From the NCBI GenBank assembly GCA_025403435.1, contig CM046342.1, forward strand, positions 16,184,519 to 16,248,518: a stretch of DNA of 64,000 nt, in the 5' to 3' direction. Source of the stretch: Artocarpus heterophyllus. Its lineage: Eukaryota; Streptophyta; Magnoliopsida; Rosales; Moraceae. The notes beneath the pieces were generated by a model. The model worked only from the letters and a program-made list of their open reading frames with translations, ran no database searches and was not told where the DNA came from. A program made the position numbers and the translations under genes. Shown here in pieces: positions 19,420 to 30,104 of this stretch. Within the stretch, counting starts at the first letter, position 1. Every line of letters starts with the position of its first letter.

Positions 19420-21370
19420 CTCTCACACAAGAGCATCGTTGTGCGGATGAATTAACTTATCCGCCTCCTCCTCTGTAAAGGTGATCGGCATGTCTTGCTG
19501 GTGGCAAATTTTGTTGACGTGCTCGAACAGTTAATGAGCTCGTCTCTTTCGAACAGCCATGCTTCTCGGACGTAAGCCTGTCGCTCACTCAACGTGTCCC
19601 CGGTGATAAGGTTTTTGAAAATTGTGTGAACAATGTTTGGGGGTTTTGGGGCTTTCCCACCATCATTGCATGAGCGGTTTGGCGCATCTTGGCTCGGTTG
19701 AATGTCTCTCCCGACAACAGAGCCCGAAGCTAAAACTTGCTCTACAAATTCCTGCAGATGTCCATCTCGAACTAGTCTCTCGATCTGGTCCTTGAGCTGA
19801 TACAGTCTCGGGTGTTATGTTCTACGTCCTTATGAAAATTATAATACTTGCTTTGGTCCCGCTTTGCTTTGCTGCCCCTGAGCTTGGGCGGGTTGACCAG
19901 CAGGTTCTTCTCGCTCACCTAGGCAAGTACCTCATCTATGCTCGCTACTAGGGGTGTGTAGCTTTGGAATTTCCTGGTCGGCACTTTCGGCTTCTTGGTC
20001 TTCTTGTCCTTCTTTTGCTTCTTGTTTTGCTCGGCGTCGGATTGTTCGGGCACTTTCTTTTGCTTCTTTTCTTTCTTCACACAGCTACTGCTAGCCTCTT
20101 CTCTGTGGCTCTTCATATATTCAGCCGTGTCGGCATACCTTTGCGCATAGTTGAGCATCTAAGAAAACGTGCTCGACTACTCGAATGCCAACGACCAGGT
20201 TAGCTTCTCGTCTTGGAGACCCCCTACGAAAGCATGTTTTAGGGTATCGTCTTCGACGTGCTTAACCTTGAGTGTAGTTCGGATAAACCGGTTTATATAA
20301 TCTCAGACATTGCATCTCATTGCTTAACGGCATATGGATAGGTAATCTCTTGTCTCCTTGTTTTTGTTGTGGAGAAGGCTACTGAGAAGGCATCAGAGAG
20401 TTATCGAAAGAAGTGATAGAAGCTAGTTCAAGTCACCGAAACCATTATTGAGCTGGTCTAGTTAGGGTCAAAGAAAAAGCCTTACATATGGCTGTTCGCT
20501 AGTGTTCTGTAGGAGCATGTGTCCTCGGTATAACTCGACATGCTCGTCAGCATCTACGGTCCCATTGTAGGACTTGATTTGCAAGACTTTAAATTTAGGC
20601 GGCATCAAGGCTCGCATGATGGTGCCGATGAATGGCAGATCTAGGGCATCGACGTCATCTAAACCGAAATGGTTGTTTCAGATTTCATCAATTTAGCATT
20701 GCAATTCTCAAAATTGGCTACTATTGGTATCTTCAGGTAGTTTAATTCTATAGGGTGTTCTGCCCTCAACCCTGTCACCTACTCCAGGGTGGCGATAGGG
20801 TGTTCTGCCCTCAACCCTATCACCTACTCCAGGGTGGCGATCTTGATACAACTCCCCCTAGCGCTCGAGCTGATCAAAAACTGATGCTCGGGAGCCTTAT
20901 GGTGACAGAGCCCATGCTTCTTGAGGGCCAAGAAGTCCCTCTCGGACAAGCCTGTTGTTTGCTGAGACGCCATGCATAGATCTTTTGGAGCTCTCGGAGT
21001 CGGCTTCACTAGGGTTGGCGGCTTCCTGTCTTACCCAACCCTTAGCTTGGTCAGCTAGGGCTAGAGGTAGGAGGCCAGGAGCCACCTGACGATGAGTCTG
21101 CTGTGCAAGTTGCCGAGCAAGTATCCAAACAGCATTGGTTAGTTCCCGGATAGGGTCTTGGATGATCAGATCTTGCATCTGTTCGGCCCTCGCCATGCTT
21201 CCTTGACCACCAGAATGGGATCTCGTGGCTCGGGGACGGCCTCTGGGTTTGGCTGGATTCTAGATTCAGTTTCGGGCTTTTCCCGAGCCCTTCTGTCAGG
21301 TACCCTCGTCTCGAGTGTTGCCTCAAGTTACCATCTCAGTTCACTGGCTTGTTGTGGCTGGTAATTTTGA
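19420..21370 (-). pseudogene. Gag of the Tat Gypsy element, decayed
   Basis: Read on the minus strand from about 21370 the N-terminal region gives 'MARAEQMQDLIIQDPIRELT' (21196). The gag domain appears as 'LKVKHVEDDTLKHAFVGGLQ' with 'LTWSLAFE' (about 20180-20290) in broken frames. The C-terminal part, 19919-20158, has 'MLNYAQRYADTAEYMKS', a Lys-rich stretch and 'RKFQSYTPL'; downstream 'YYNFHKDVEHNT' and 'QLKDQIERLVRDGHLQEFV' (19740-19860) are the usual Tat gag-protease linker with a frameshift. A near-perfect short tandem duplication of about 54 bp lies at 20751-20845. Confidence 0.75.
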
Positions 21371-21405
21371 CTAAAGGTGCAGGTGCACTCCTTCTAGCGA
21401 CAAAA

Positions 21406-22047
21406 TGTTGATGCTTACTGGAGTTCGGCGACAGATCAACATCACGTGCGGCTGCACACGGTGGTCAGCTTTTCCCCTGTTCATCTCTGCCTGATTGGAT
21501 GGACCTGCTACAAGAGAAGGGACGCTTCTGGTGTAAGAAAACGATAGGACAGTCAATAGACAAGGGCTCTCTGATGCTCAAGGCAGGAGTTGCTCAACAA
21601 AGAACGGGAACTTGTTAGGTAGGAAGAAGCATGCATGCTGGATGCAATAAATGCACCCTATTTATAGGTTGCCACATGGACTGGGTGTTTAGGTGGGTTT
21701 TGCCCATGACCCGAGTGTCACATCAAGGCGTGTCGGATGGCAGAGGACAGGTGTCGTGCCCTTCGCCGGTGGATTGTTTCCCATCCGATGGCTAGTTGTC
21801 CACCATCTGTTAGCCAGTGATGGCGAATAGCAGTCCACTTACAAGTGAAAAGAATTTGACTCGAGATGGTGCTTGACTCGAGGAGGCGACCAGTTGCGGT
21901 GCGGCTCGAGAGACCCTGAAAAGCACATCGGACAAATGATCCAAGCTTATTGGGAACAGTTATCAATTCACCGTAGCTTTGTCGAGCTCCTTAGCAGACC
22001 ACCCGGAGTAAGGCTCCTCGACGGTGGCACTAAACTCACCCTCAACA
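21406..22047 (-). repeat. 5' LTR of the Tat element
   Basis: This 642-bp partner of 499-1141 ends 'cctcaaca' at 22047 and is followed by the target duplication TGGTT at 22048-22052. Just inside, 'ttctagcgacaaaa' read on the minus strand is the primer-binding region. Confidence 0.92.
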
Positions 22048-22052
22048 TGGTT

Positions 22053-22158
22053 AATGGACAAGATTGTTGAGATGCATAAGGTTTTGATAGCAAAATTCAT
22101 AAGCTTATAAGGTATAATTCACATTTATAAAGTTTCATATATATTTCAAGTGGGAGAT
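22053..22158 (+). repeat. Extra copy of Copia-1 3' end, lying outside its 5' LTR
   Basis: Together with 477-498 (separated by the Tat insertion) this about 128-bp piece matches 39049-39172, the end of the Copia-1 internal region including the polypurine tract ('caagtgggagat'). It lies upstream of the 5' LTR, where it should not be. It may be the remnant of a second, tandem element sharing the LTR. Confidence 0.75.
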
Positions 22159-22625
22159 TGTTGGAATTATTCTAATATATGGGCTAATATATTAAATAAA
22201 TGTGTATTAAAGGCTATTAGATAAGGTCAGCCCAATCAAAGTGTTCAATTAGGGTTTTGGGCTTTTAATACATCATTAAGTGTGAGCCTTTTATGTGTAG
22301 AGACCAAAATATAATTACTGATTTTATGATGCGCTAAATTGATAATTAACGATAACTGTTAGGGTTAGCAGTTATATAAAGGGGTTGCGGTCCTCAAGTC
22401 AGTATATACGTTATTTTTTGTCACCCATCTACGAAAAGATTACATAGGCAATCTTTGAAGGAGGATTTGCATACTAGACTTAGAAGATCCTCAACCTTCA
22501 GACTCGGGAATCACAATTCAATCAATAGATTCTAGTTAGCCTGCACATCTTATTAATGATCTCGGTGATTTGATATGAATGATCTTGTATAATGATGATT
22601 TTCATTACAATATTTTGTTCTAACA
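22159..22625 (+). repeat. 5' LTR of Copia-1
   Basis: Starts 'tgttggaattattctaat' and ends 'ttttgttctaaca'. TATA box 'gttatataaagggg' is near 22371. The following 'gtgacatcaaagtc' is a degenerate initiator-tRNA-Met primer-binding site. Confidence 0.85.
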
Positions 22626-22639
22626 AGTGACATCAAAGT

Positions 22640-23930
22640 CTCTTCACGTTAAATCATCATAAAAATTTTATTTTTTTAGATGTAATTCTCATTGGAACTC
22701 TCAAATTTAATAATCTATAATTTTATAAAATTGAGGACAAATTTGAAGATATTTTGGTTCAATTATTCAGGAAATACATTACAATGAAACTTTATTACAA
22801 TGAATTTTTTTATGGATTCAAGAAACTTTTATTTTTCTTTTAATTGTTATGTACAGCAGTAAGGCTGCCGAGGAAGAAATAAAATCATTGTAATATATAT
22901 ATGGTTTTTGGAGAGCATTAAGCTTTCCTTGTTATCAGGCAATAATGTCTCCACATACGGCACATGCATACGTAGTCATGCATACGGCACATGGCTGCCG
23001 AGACCGAAAATTAAAAATAAGGATTGATTGATGTTCCTTAATTGGTTTGTCGCTTCAGGCAACAGTGCTTTTACATATATATTTTTTTATTTTTGTTGTT
23101 CATGCTTTCATAATCAAAGAAAATCGTAGTGTTGTTGAGAACAAGATGCAAGAAAAGTGGCCTTAGGTAGAGTTTTCTGGGTTTCGGCCTAGAAACACGA
23201 AAAAGGATACACGGGCCCAATTGGGCCCATGACTGGATTACCAGCAGAAGCTGCAAACTAAGCCAGCAACAGAAAAAAAAGGCAGATGTCTCTGGCCTGG
23301 GCCTGTGACACAGAAATTAAGCACAAGGTTTTAGGATCTGGGTTGGGTCTACCTGACCCTATCAAAGTTGACCAGCTAATGGTTGGTTTTGACTAAGTTG
23401 ACTTTTGACTAAAATTTTTTTATTTTAATTTTGGTCATTTTTGGTACAATTTTAAATTCAAATAGTGGTATTTTATATATATTTTGAGATGAATTAATTG
23501 AAGCAACAGGTCATCAAAGTTGCATTTCTTGTGAAAATTAATTTGTTTTGAAATATAAACGGTTGTGTCCATGTAACTTATATGAATATTAACCGGCCCA
23601 AAAGAAGGCAAATATTCGATAGCATTGCATGTACGCCTGTGGTGATAAACACGTGATGATTATCCGGTTTTACATGTGAACAATAAATCGGCCCAAAGGA
23701 AGATTTATTGTTTGACATGTTCTTATTATTAGTGTTTGATTACTGCACCAAGATATCACTTACAAGTTAATATTTCTGTCCAAAGACTAAATATTAATGG
23801 AGTGCCTGGTATCTTGAGATGGGGTTACATTTATTTGGATTTATTATTATTATTTTGGATTCTTATGTGAGCTTGTTTGTTTTGTTCTCTATTTTAGCTA
23901 CTAGTTCTACCTCAAACATTACTGCCAACA
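22640..23930. other. Leader of Copia-1, non-coding
   Basis: No frame is credible. A short direct repeat ('gtcatgcatacggcacatg' like strings, 22955-22995) and 'ggctgccgag' twice (22863, 22992) are the only structure seen. Confidence 0.4.
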
Positions 23931-24700
23931 TGAATTCAATCCTATGTTAAATGGTAGCAACTTTAAATCATGGTAAGAGAACCTCCTTATAGTTCTAGGA
24001 GTCATGGATCTCGACTTTACGTTAAGGGTTCCTTCTCCTACACCTCTTACAGATAAGAGTTCTTCTGATGAAAAGAGGGACATGGAAAGGTTGAAGAAGT
24101 CAAATCACATGTGTATGATGATCATGAAGAAGGCCATTCCAGAAGCATTCAGGGGCACTATATCAGAAATGATAAATACAGCCAAATAGTTCCTCAAGGA
24201 CATTCATAAGAGATTTGCCAAAAATGAAAAAGCTGAAACAAGTACACTTTTGGCAAGCTCATCTTAATGAGAAACAGAGGTAAGGGGAACATCAGGGACT
24301 ACATCTTAGAGATGTCTGATCTTGCTTCCAATTTGAGAGCACTTGAGCTTGACTTTTCTAAGGACTTGCTAGTGCATTTGGTTCTAATATCTCTTCTAGC
24401 ACAGTTCAGTCAGTTCAAGGTGAGCTATAATTGCCAAAGGAAGACTTGGTCTCTTAATGAGTTCATATCACAATGTGTGCAAGAAGAGGAAAGGCTGAAG
24501 TAAGAACAAATAGAAAGTGCTCACTTGGTTAATATTTCCAAGGACAAAGGGAAGAAAAAAAAGAAGGATAAGGATGCTGTAGTTACGGCACCTCAAAAGA
24601 AACAACAAAAGAGATCTGATGATCCAGAAGGCATAGGTTATTTCTTCTATGGAGCTGCTGGACATAAGAAGTAGTATTGCTCTAACTACCACGTTTGGCG
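23930..24700 (+). pseudogene. Gag of Copia-1
   Basis: Broken frames give 'MDLDFTLRVPSP' and 'RLKKSNHMCMMIMKKAIPEA' (24004-24189), then after a stop and a shift 'IRDYILEMSDLASNLRALEL' and 'LSQFSQFKVSYN'-like text (24267-24503), the Copia gag (UBN2) region. The zinc knuckle near 24640 reads 'GYFFYGAAGHKK', a stop, then 'YCSNY', so the first Cys is lost and the domain is interrupted. Confidence 0.75.
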
Positions 24701-24744
24701 TGCAAGGAAAGGTATGCTTCTTAATGGGTTTGTTTTGAGGTTAC

Positions 24745-25980
24745 TTTAGCTTTGATGCCTAAAGACACTTGGTGTATAGATTCTGGTGCAACCACTCACA
24801 TCAGTGTGTCTAGGCAGGGTTGTTTAAGATGCTGAAAGCCAAATGATGGTGAAATATACATCTACGTGAGCAATGACAAGAAGGTTGAAGTTGAAGCAAT
24901 GAGAAAATTTACATTATTATTAAAGACTGGATTTTATTTGGATCTTGATGAGACATTTATTGTATCGTCTTTTAGGCAAAATTTTATTTCTATTTCTACT
25001 TTGGATAAATTTGGTTATTCTTGTTCATTTGGAAGTGGAAAATTTAGTTTGTTTTATGATTCAAAAATGGTTGGTTCTGGTTGTTTGTCAGGTTACGATA
25101 ATCTTTATTTAATTGATGCAATTGCTTCATTAGATGAATTCCTGCAATTAAGCACACGAGGTATAAAGAGAAAGTTAACGAATGAAAATTCAGCTATGTC
25201 ATGGCACAAGAGATTAGGTCGTATTTCTAAAAGAAGAATAGAGAGACTTATGTCAAATGAAATTCTAGACCCCTTAGACTTTATAGATTTTGATATTTGT
25301 ATTGAATGTATTAAGGGGAAACAAACCAATAAAAAAAGATTTGAAGCTAATAGGACTTTGGACGTCTTAGAACTTATACATACAGATATTTGTGGGCCAT
25401 TCCCTATGGTTTCTTAGAATGGTCAACAATATTTTATAACATTCATAGATGATTGTTCTAAATATGGCTACATATATCTCATTCATGAAAAGTCACAGTC
25501 GCTGGATGTGTTCAAAAATTACAAACTGGAGTTGAAAATCAACTCAACAAAAGGATTAAAAGCATCAGATTTGACTGTGGTGGTGAGTACTATGATAGAT
25601 ATGGCGATTCAGGTGAACAACGTCCAGAATCGTTTGCTAAATTCTTAGAGGAATGCAGTATCGTCCTACCGTACACTATACCAGGTTCGCCCACTATGAA
25701 TGGTACTATTGAAAGACAAAATAGGACGCTAAAGGACATGGTAAAGAGTATGATCCCTCATTCTGCCTTATCAAAATTACTCTAAGGAGAAGCACTTAAG
25801 GCTGCAGCATATATCTTTGTTCCAACTAAAGCGATTGCCGAAACCCCTTATAAGCTTTGGATAGGCAAAAAGCCTAGTTTAAAGCATTTGCATGTTTGGG
25901 GATCTCCACCTACTTGAGTCCAGTTTCTTTTCATTAGGCCTTATAGGCCTAATGAAAAGAAACTGGAGTCAAGGACGGTG
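24745..25980 (+). pseudogene. Protease and integrase of Copia-1
   Basis: 'DTWCIDSGATTHISVS' at about 24765-24812 is the protease active site. The open frame 24866-25417 covers the protease end, the GAG-pre-integrase zinc region ('SWHKRLGRISKRRIERLM', then 'CIECIKGKQTNKKRF') and the start of the integrase core ('LIHTDICGPF'). After a stop at 25418 the core continues with 'FIDDCSKYGYIYLIHEKS' and a region near 25690-25740 reading 'GSPTMNGTIERQNRTLKDMV', where the catalytic Glu is kept. Frame breaks are frequent. An inverted duplication at 25914-25972 disrupts the C-terminal part. Confidence 0.8.
25914..25972. repeat. 27-bp near-perfect inverted duplication
   Basis: Arms 25914-25940 and 25946-25972 are reverse complements with one mismatch, around a 5-base centre (ttata). 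The right arm is the expected integrase coding sequence ('RPNEKKLESR'); the left arm replaces the codons that should precede it. Confidence 0.9.
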
Positions 25981-26289
25981 AGTTGTTATTTTATTGGATA
26001 CTCTAAAAGATCTAGGGGATACAAGTTTTATGATCCCATAACTAAGTCGATTTTTGAGATGGGAAACGCTTGGTTCTTGAAGGATGTCAAGTTTGTTGGG
26101 GGAGATAAGGTTAGGGACTTTGTTTTTTAAGAGGAATATGTTGATATTCCCACAGCTGTTATTGACATTAATCAAGTCCTTATTCCTCACATTGTTCAAG
26201 AAGCAGACCTAAATCAAGACAATGTTCGAGAACTTCCTATTCCAAAAATTATTCCAGAAAAACAAACTCTATCATCTCAAGAACCTATG

Positions 26290-26722
26290 CCATTAAGGAG
26301 ATCTACTAGAGAGAGGACAAGTGCAGTGCTAGATGATTACATTATATAAGAACATGAGTATGACATTGGTTTAGTAAAAGATGATCCAATCAACTTCTGT
26401 CAAGCCATGAAAAGTTCTACATCTCAAGAATGGATTGATGCCATGAACAAGGAGATAAAGTCCATGAAGGACAATGACATTTAGGACATTGTCCCATTGC
26501 CTGAAGGAGCAAAACATATTAGTCACAAATGGATATTTAAAACCAAAAGGGATTTGAAAGGTGATGTGGAAAGGTACAAAGCTTGTTTTGTCGCTAAAGG
26601 CTTTATACATAAGAAAGCATCGATTATAAAGAGACTTTCTCTTCGGTTTCTTTGAAAGACTCTTTCAAGATTATAATGGCATTAGTGGCGCATTTGATCT
26701 TGAGCTTTATCAGATGAATGTT
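26290..26722 (+). pseudogene. N-terminal reverse transcriptase of Copia-1
   Basis: After 'PLRRSTRERTSAVLDDY' the codons give the start of the Copia reverse transcriptase: 'AMKSSTSQEWIDAMNKEIKS', 'PLPEGAKHISHKWIFKTKRD' and 'LELYQMNV', where the 1,095-bp insertion begins after ATGTT (26718-26722). Stops occur at about 26348 and 26482. Confidence 0.8.
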
Positions 26723-27817
26723 GATACAAACCCCACTGACTAACGCGACAGGACCCGACACCAAATCTGGAATTCAAACCCCTAATCCCTTAAGACACAC
26801 GTTTGTTGAGCCTTGACCTGTAATCTAATAAGACATGAACCAAGAACCACGAATAGGAAGACGTTACACCTAGAATTGCAAGAACACTTAAAAATTCTAG
26901 GTGATAAGTCAGTTTGTTGAACGCCACAAATTTAATCTTGATAAGTTCAAGAATATTCTCAAGAAAATAAGAAGAACGCAAGAAAAGCCTCACAAATTTT
27001 GTGAATAATGATCTGACTGATTAATTTTAAAATAACAAAGTGTTTTCAATTATATAGGAACGATTTTCAGCCCAAAAATACCTAAACGAGTGCTGACTTG
27101 GAAAATCCCTTAATTAGCGCTTAACCTAATCTAGAAAAGAGAAAGTATCCAGGTTTGTTTTTATGCCTAACAAAACTAAATTTGACAACTAAGAAAATAC
27201 AAAAATTACACCAAGAAAATAAATTGATGATGAGGCTCGAACTTGATGACATGTTGCCCATGTGTCGATCCAAAATAGGAAGGTTTCTTGAAATTACAAA
27301 TATGCCCCACAATTTACTGGAATCGTGCACCATCATCAATGTGAATTTTCTAAAACCTTAATCATAGTGACTAGGCTCTCTTGAGATTGATTTGGGCCTA
27401 TGCCGTGGCTCCATTTATGTGACTTATCACAAAATTGTTGAATGAGCCTGTTCAATGCTTCCTTAAATCGCTTGGCCTTAGATCTCATGATTGGACCACT
27501 TGAACGGCTTAAGGAATCACAAACATGCCTCCTAACTTGTGCAGCTCCATTGCTTGCATCATGCCATGTCATGAAGTTTGAGCCTCATCATCAATTTGAA
27601 TCTTCTAGAACCTTAATCATAATGACTAGGCTCTCTTGAGATTGATTTAGGCCTATGCTAGGGCTCCATTTATGTGACACATAGCAAACTTATTGAATGA
27701 GCCCGTTCAATGCTTCCTTGAATCGCTTGGCCTTAGATCTCATGATTGGATCACTTGAACGGCTTAAGGGATCACAAACATGCCTCCTAACTTGTGCAAC
27801 TCCATTGCTTGCATCAT
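26723..27817 (-). mobile_element. 1,095-bp insertion with 5-bp target duplication, probable solo LTR or small non-autonomous retroelement
   Basis: It splits the Copia-1 'QMNV|KTVFFNG' codons, and ATGTT is duplicated at 26718-26722 and 27818-27822. A sub-region of about 255 bp is tandemly repeated (about 27330-27560 and 27580-27817) with about 90 percent identity. Each copy, on the minus strand, can encode 'GPIMRSKAKRFKEALNRLI' or a close variant, a motif that resembles text in plant Gypsy polyproteins. The remaining part (26723-27120) looks like an LTR read on the minus strand: 'cctatataattgaaaac' as TATA and 'tggtgtcgggtcctgtcgcg' near the end. Ends are not canonical TG...CA. I cannot name the family. 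Confidence 0.65.
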
Positions 27818-27822
27818 ATGTT

Positions 27823-28052
27823 AAGACTGTATTTTTTAATGGTGAAATTGATGAAACAATCTATATGGTGCAACCAAAAACTTTGTATCAGGGACGCAAA
27901 GAAGATGGTTTGCAAGTTAAAGAAATCCATCTATAGGCTTAAGTAAGCTTCTTGTTAGTGGTATTACAAATTTCATCAACTAATCAACTCGTTCGATTTT
28001 GAGATGAATGTGGTTGATGATTGTATATATCAGAAGTTCAGTTGAAGTAGGT
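27823..28052 (+). pseudogene. Middle part of Copia-1 reverse transcriptase
   Basis: Codons resume after the insertion with 'KTVFFNGEIDETIYMVQPKT', the region that follows the first catalytic Asp. A stop at about 27934 and frame shifts follow. It ends at the Copia-2 target duplication (28053-28057) and continues at 37764. Confidence 0.8.
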
Positions 28053-28057
28053 ATATT

Positions 28058-30090
28058 TGTTGGAAACAAAGTGCGCAGCGGAATTTTTAAAATTTTTCAT
28101 CAGAGTATTTTCCAAAACACAAGTTTGACATGTTATATGTATAAATTAAACAGATCTTACTAACCTCAGTGTGCCGAAGAACCTCCGCGACCTGTGTAGA
28201 GAAGTAACGTTCCAGAAGAGCCTCAACCAACTGGTCTTCTTTGCTATTCTCTATCCACAACCGGAGTGAGTGTGGGCTCACACGTACAGCTCTTCCACCG
28301 GTGACTCTCCTTCCAACCAATAGAGAGAACCCAAAGCTAGTGTTCGTGATTTGTGAACAAAAGCTCTCAGGGAGTTTTCAGATGCTCACTAGAAGAGTAT
28401 CACTCTTAATCTCTCAAATTGATCTAAGTAAATCATTAGACTCACTCCCTTTTTATACCTATTGGTCCTTGGGGTCAGTCCATATCAGATTAGGTCTCAA
28501 AAATCGAAACAGAATCAAGTTCGGATCAATATCTGATAAGATACACGTGAAAAACGCGTAATCTTAGCTGTCGCGGTCGGCATGCCGAACTGCGTGATAG
28601 GCAGGCCGAACTGGCCAGTTCGGCAGGCCGAACTTTCTGATCGGCAGGCCGAACTGCCGAGAAAAAATCTCCGCGAATCTTTTATTTTCCACCCGAGATT
28701 CTAAAGGATAAAGTCTCAGTTTTGATTCAAATAGCCCAATAGAAAAGATATCTGATCAAAACAAACTTTATCAAGATAATCTCTAAGAAAATAAATCAAT
28801 TCACAATAATTCTACAAGTTTATCTTGTTCTAATTGTCCAAAATTAAAACAACCGATAAACAGACAAGAATTATCCGAACGCCATAATTCAACAAGTTCA
28901 TCTTGAACTAATTTCTTACATAATTAATTCAACCGATAAACAGACATGAATTATTTGATTCTTATAAATTTTAAACCAATCTGATAAATCCGACATAAGT
29001 CACCAATTATTGGAAAAGCACGCCGTGTCGTTACAGGATTTTGTGAGCTAGCAAAGGGGACCAAAATGGACCTATAAAGTTCAAGCTCATGATAATTATG
29101 AAACCCAATATCCCAGATATACATTTCACAATTATCAACTCCAACGCTACTCCACTAAAAGCTTGGAGCTGCACTCTCGAACTTTATAGAATTACGAAGC
29201 TCGTGTAGCTAAGTCTCCATGACATATCATAGTGTATCGCATCCCCATATGATCATCCATAATCGGCTTAAGGACAAGTTCTGTCTTACCTTCCCTATTA
29301 TTTTTATCTTACGTTCCATTGTCTCACCATTAGAAAACTCACCATCCAAAGATAGTATACCATTCGGTTACACCTATGTATCCAAATGGTTGAGCGCTCC
29401 AGTTTTCCAATTACAGGACAACGCATATAAGAGGATATCATTACTCCTAAAGAGGAGCTATGGATTCCATATCTATGAATAACAAGTCTACGCTACCAAG
29501 AGTCATGCCTCCAACGTACCGGCATGCATGCCACTATAGAGATGTGGGAGTCACCCATTGGTACATCAAAAGACACAAGTCGAGACAACGGGCCCATTAT
29601 TCATCTCAGGATTAAGATACAATACAAATGATTGTCTAAAGTGAATCGATTTGCCAAGACAGAATTATTAATCCAAATCAATTCACTTTATGTCCCGATC
29701 CAACACATCGTCACCTATGACAACGCGCCAATGTTTCTATTCACGGAGTCCAACTCCGATGGCCAAGACAAACCATCTCCCAAAAGGGATATAGACAACA
29801 TAACAATCTTTACATGAATAAAGCGCCCAACTTTATTCCCTCGATTGCGGATCATATATTTTAGACCATCATCTTAAGAGTCGTGTCTACCGCATAATCA
29901 TCCCATCATATGCCCAACTCTTAAGGTTTAGACTGACAGTCTCAGACTACTGTTTGCTTATCATACATTCAACAAATATGAACGTAAAGAGGACAATATT
30001 TGGTATATATAAATGAATAAATTCTTTATTGATAAAAATGTCTCCAAAAACGTATTACATTTTTACTCCTTAGAGCATACATGTCTAACA
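28058..30090 (-). repeat. 3' LTR of Copia-2
   Basis: Starts TGTTGGAA and ends CTAACA on the plus strand. On the minus strand a TATA box 'aggtataaaaaggga' is at 28449-28460, leaving about 1.6 kb of U3. A cluster of GC-rich palindromes lies at 28576-28660. Several frames of 60-106 codons inside the LTR are repeated in the other LTR and show no protein signature. Confidence 0.95.
28576..28660. repeat. Palindromic repeat cluster in the 3' LTR, about four copies
   Basis: Four or more variants of a gttcggcaggccgaac unit ('gtcggcatgccgaac', 'aggcaggccgaac', 'gttcggcaggccgaac', 'gatcggcaggccgaac') lie 115-210 bp upstream of the TATA box in the sense of the element. Confidence 0.85.
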
Positions 30091-30104
30091 ATCTCCCACT
30101 TGCA

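Larger units (their letters stand above)
499..22047 (-). mobile_element. Tat-lineage Ty3/Gypsy LTR retrotransposon, decayed, hosting a nested insertion
   Basis: The two ends are similar LTRs (499-1141 and 21406-22047) that start TGTTGA and end TCAACA, flanked by the perfect 5-bp duplication TGGTT at 494-498 and 22048-22052. Read on the minus strand the order is gag, protease, reverse transcriptase, RNase H, a second (archaeal-type) RNase H and a truncated integrase. The dual RNase H is diagnostic of the Tat group. An antisense gene remnant lies between integrase and the 3' LTR. The protease is split by a second element at 7270-19178; without it the Tat element would be about 9.6 kb. All frames carry stops or frameshifts, so it is not autonomous. 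LTR divergence is roughly 8-10 percent by eye. Confidence 0.9.

Noticed and set aside
28241..29817. Several plus-strand frames of 61-106 codons (28241, 29219, 29632) repeated at 35909, 36887 and 37300
   Set aside because: They lie wholly inside the Copia-2 LTRs, so they repeat because the LTR does. No domain or codon signature is seen.
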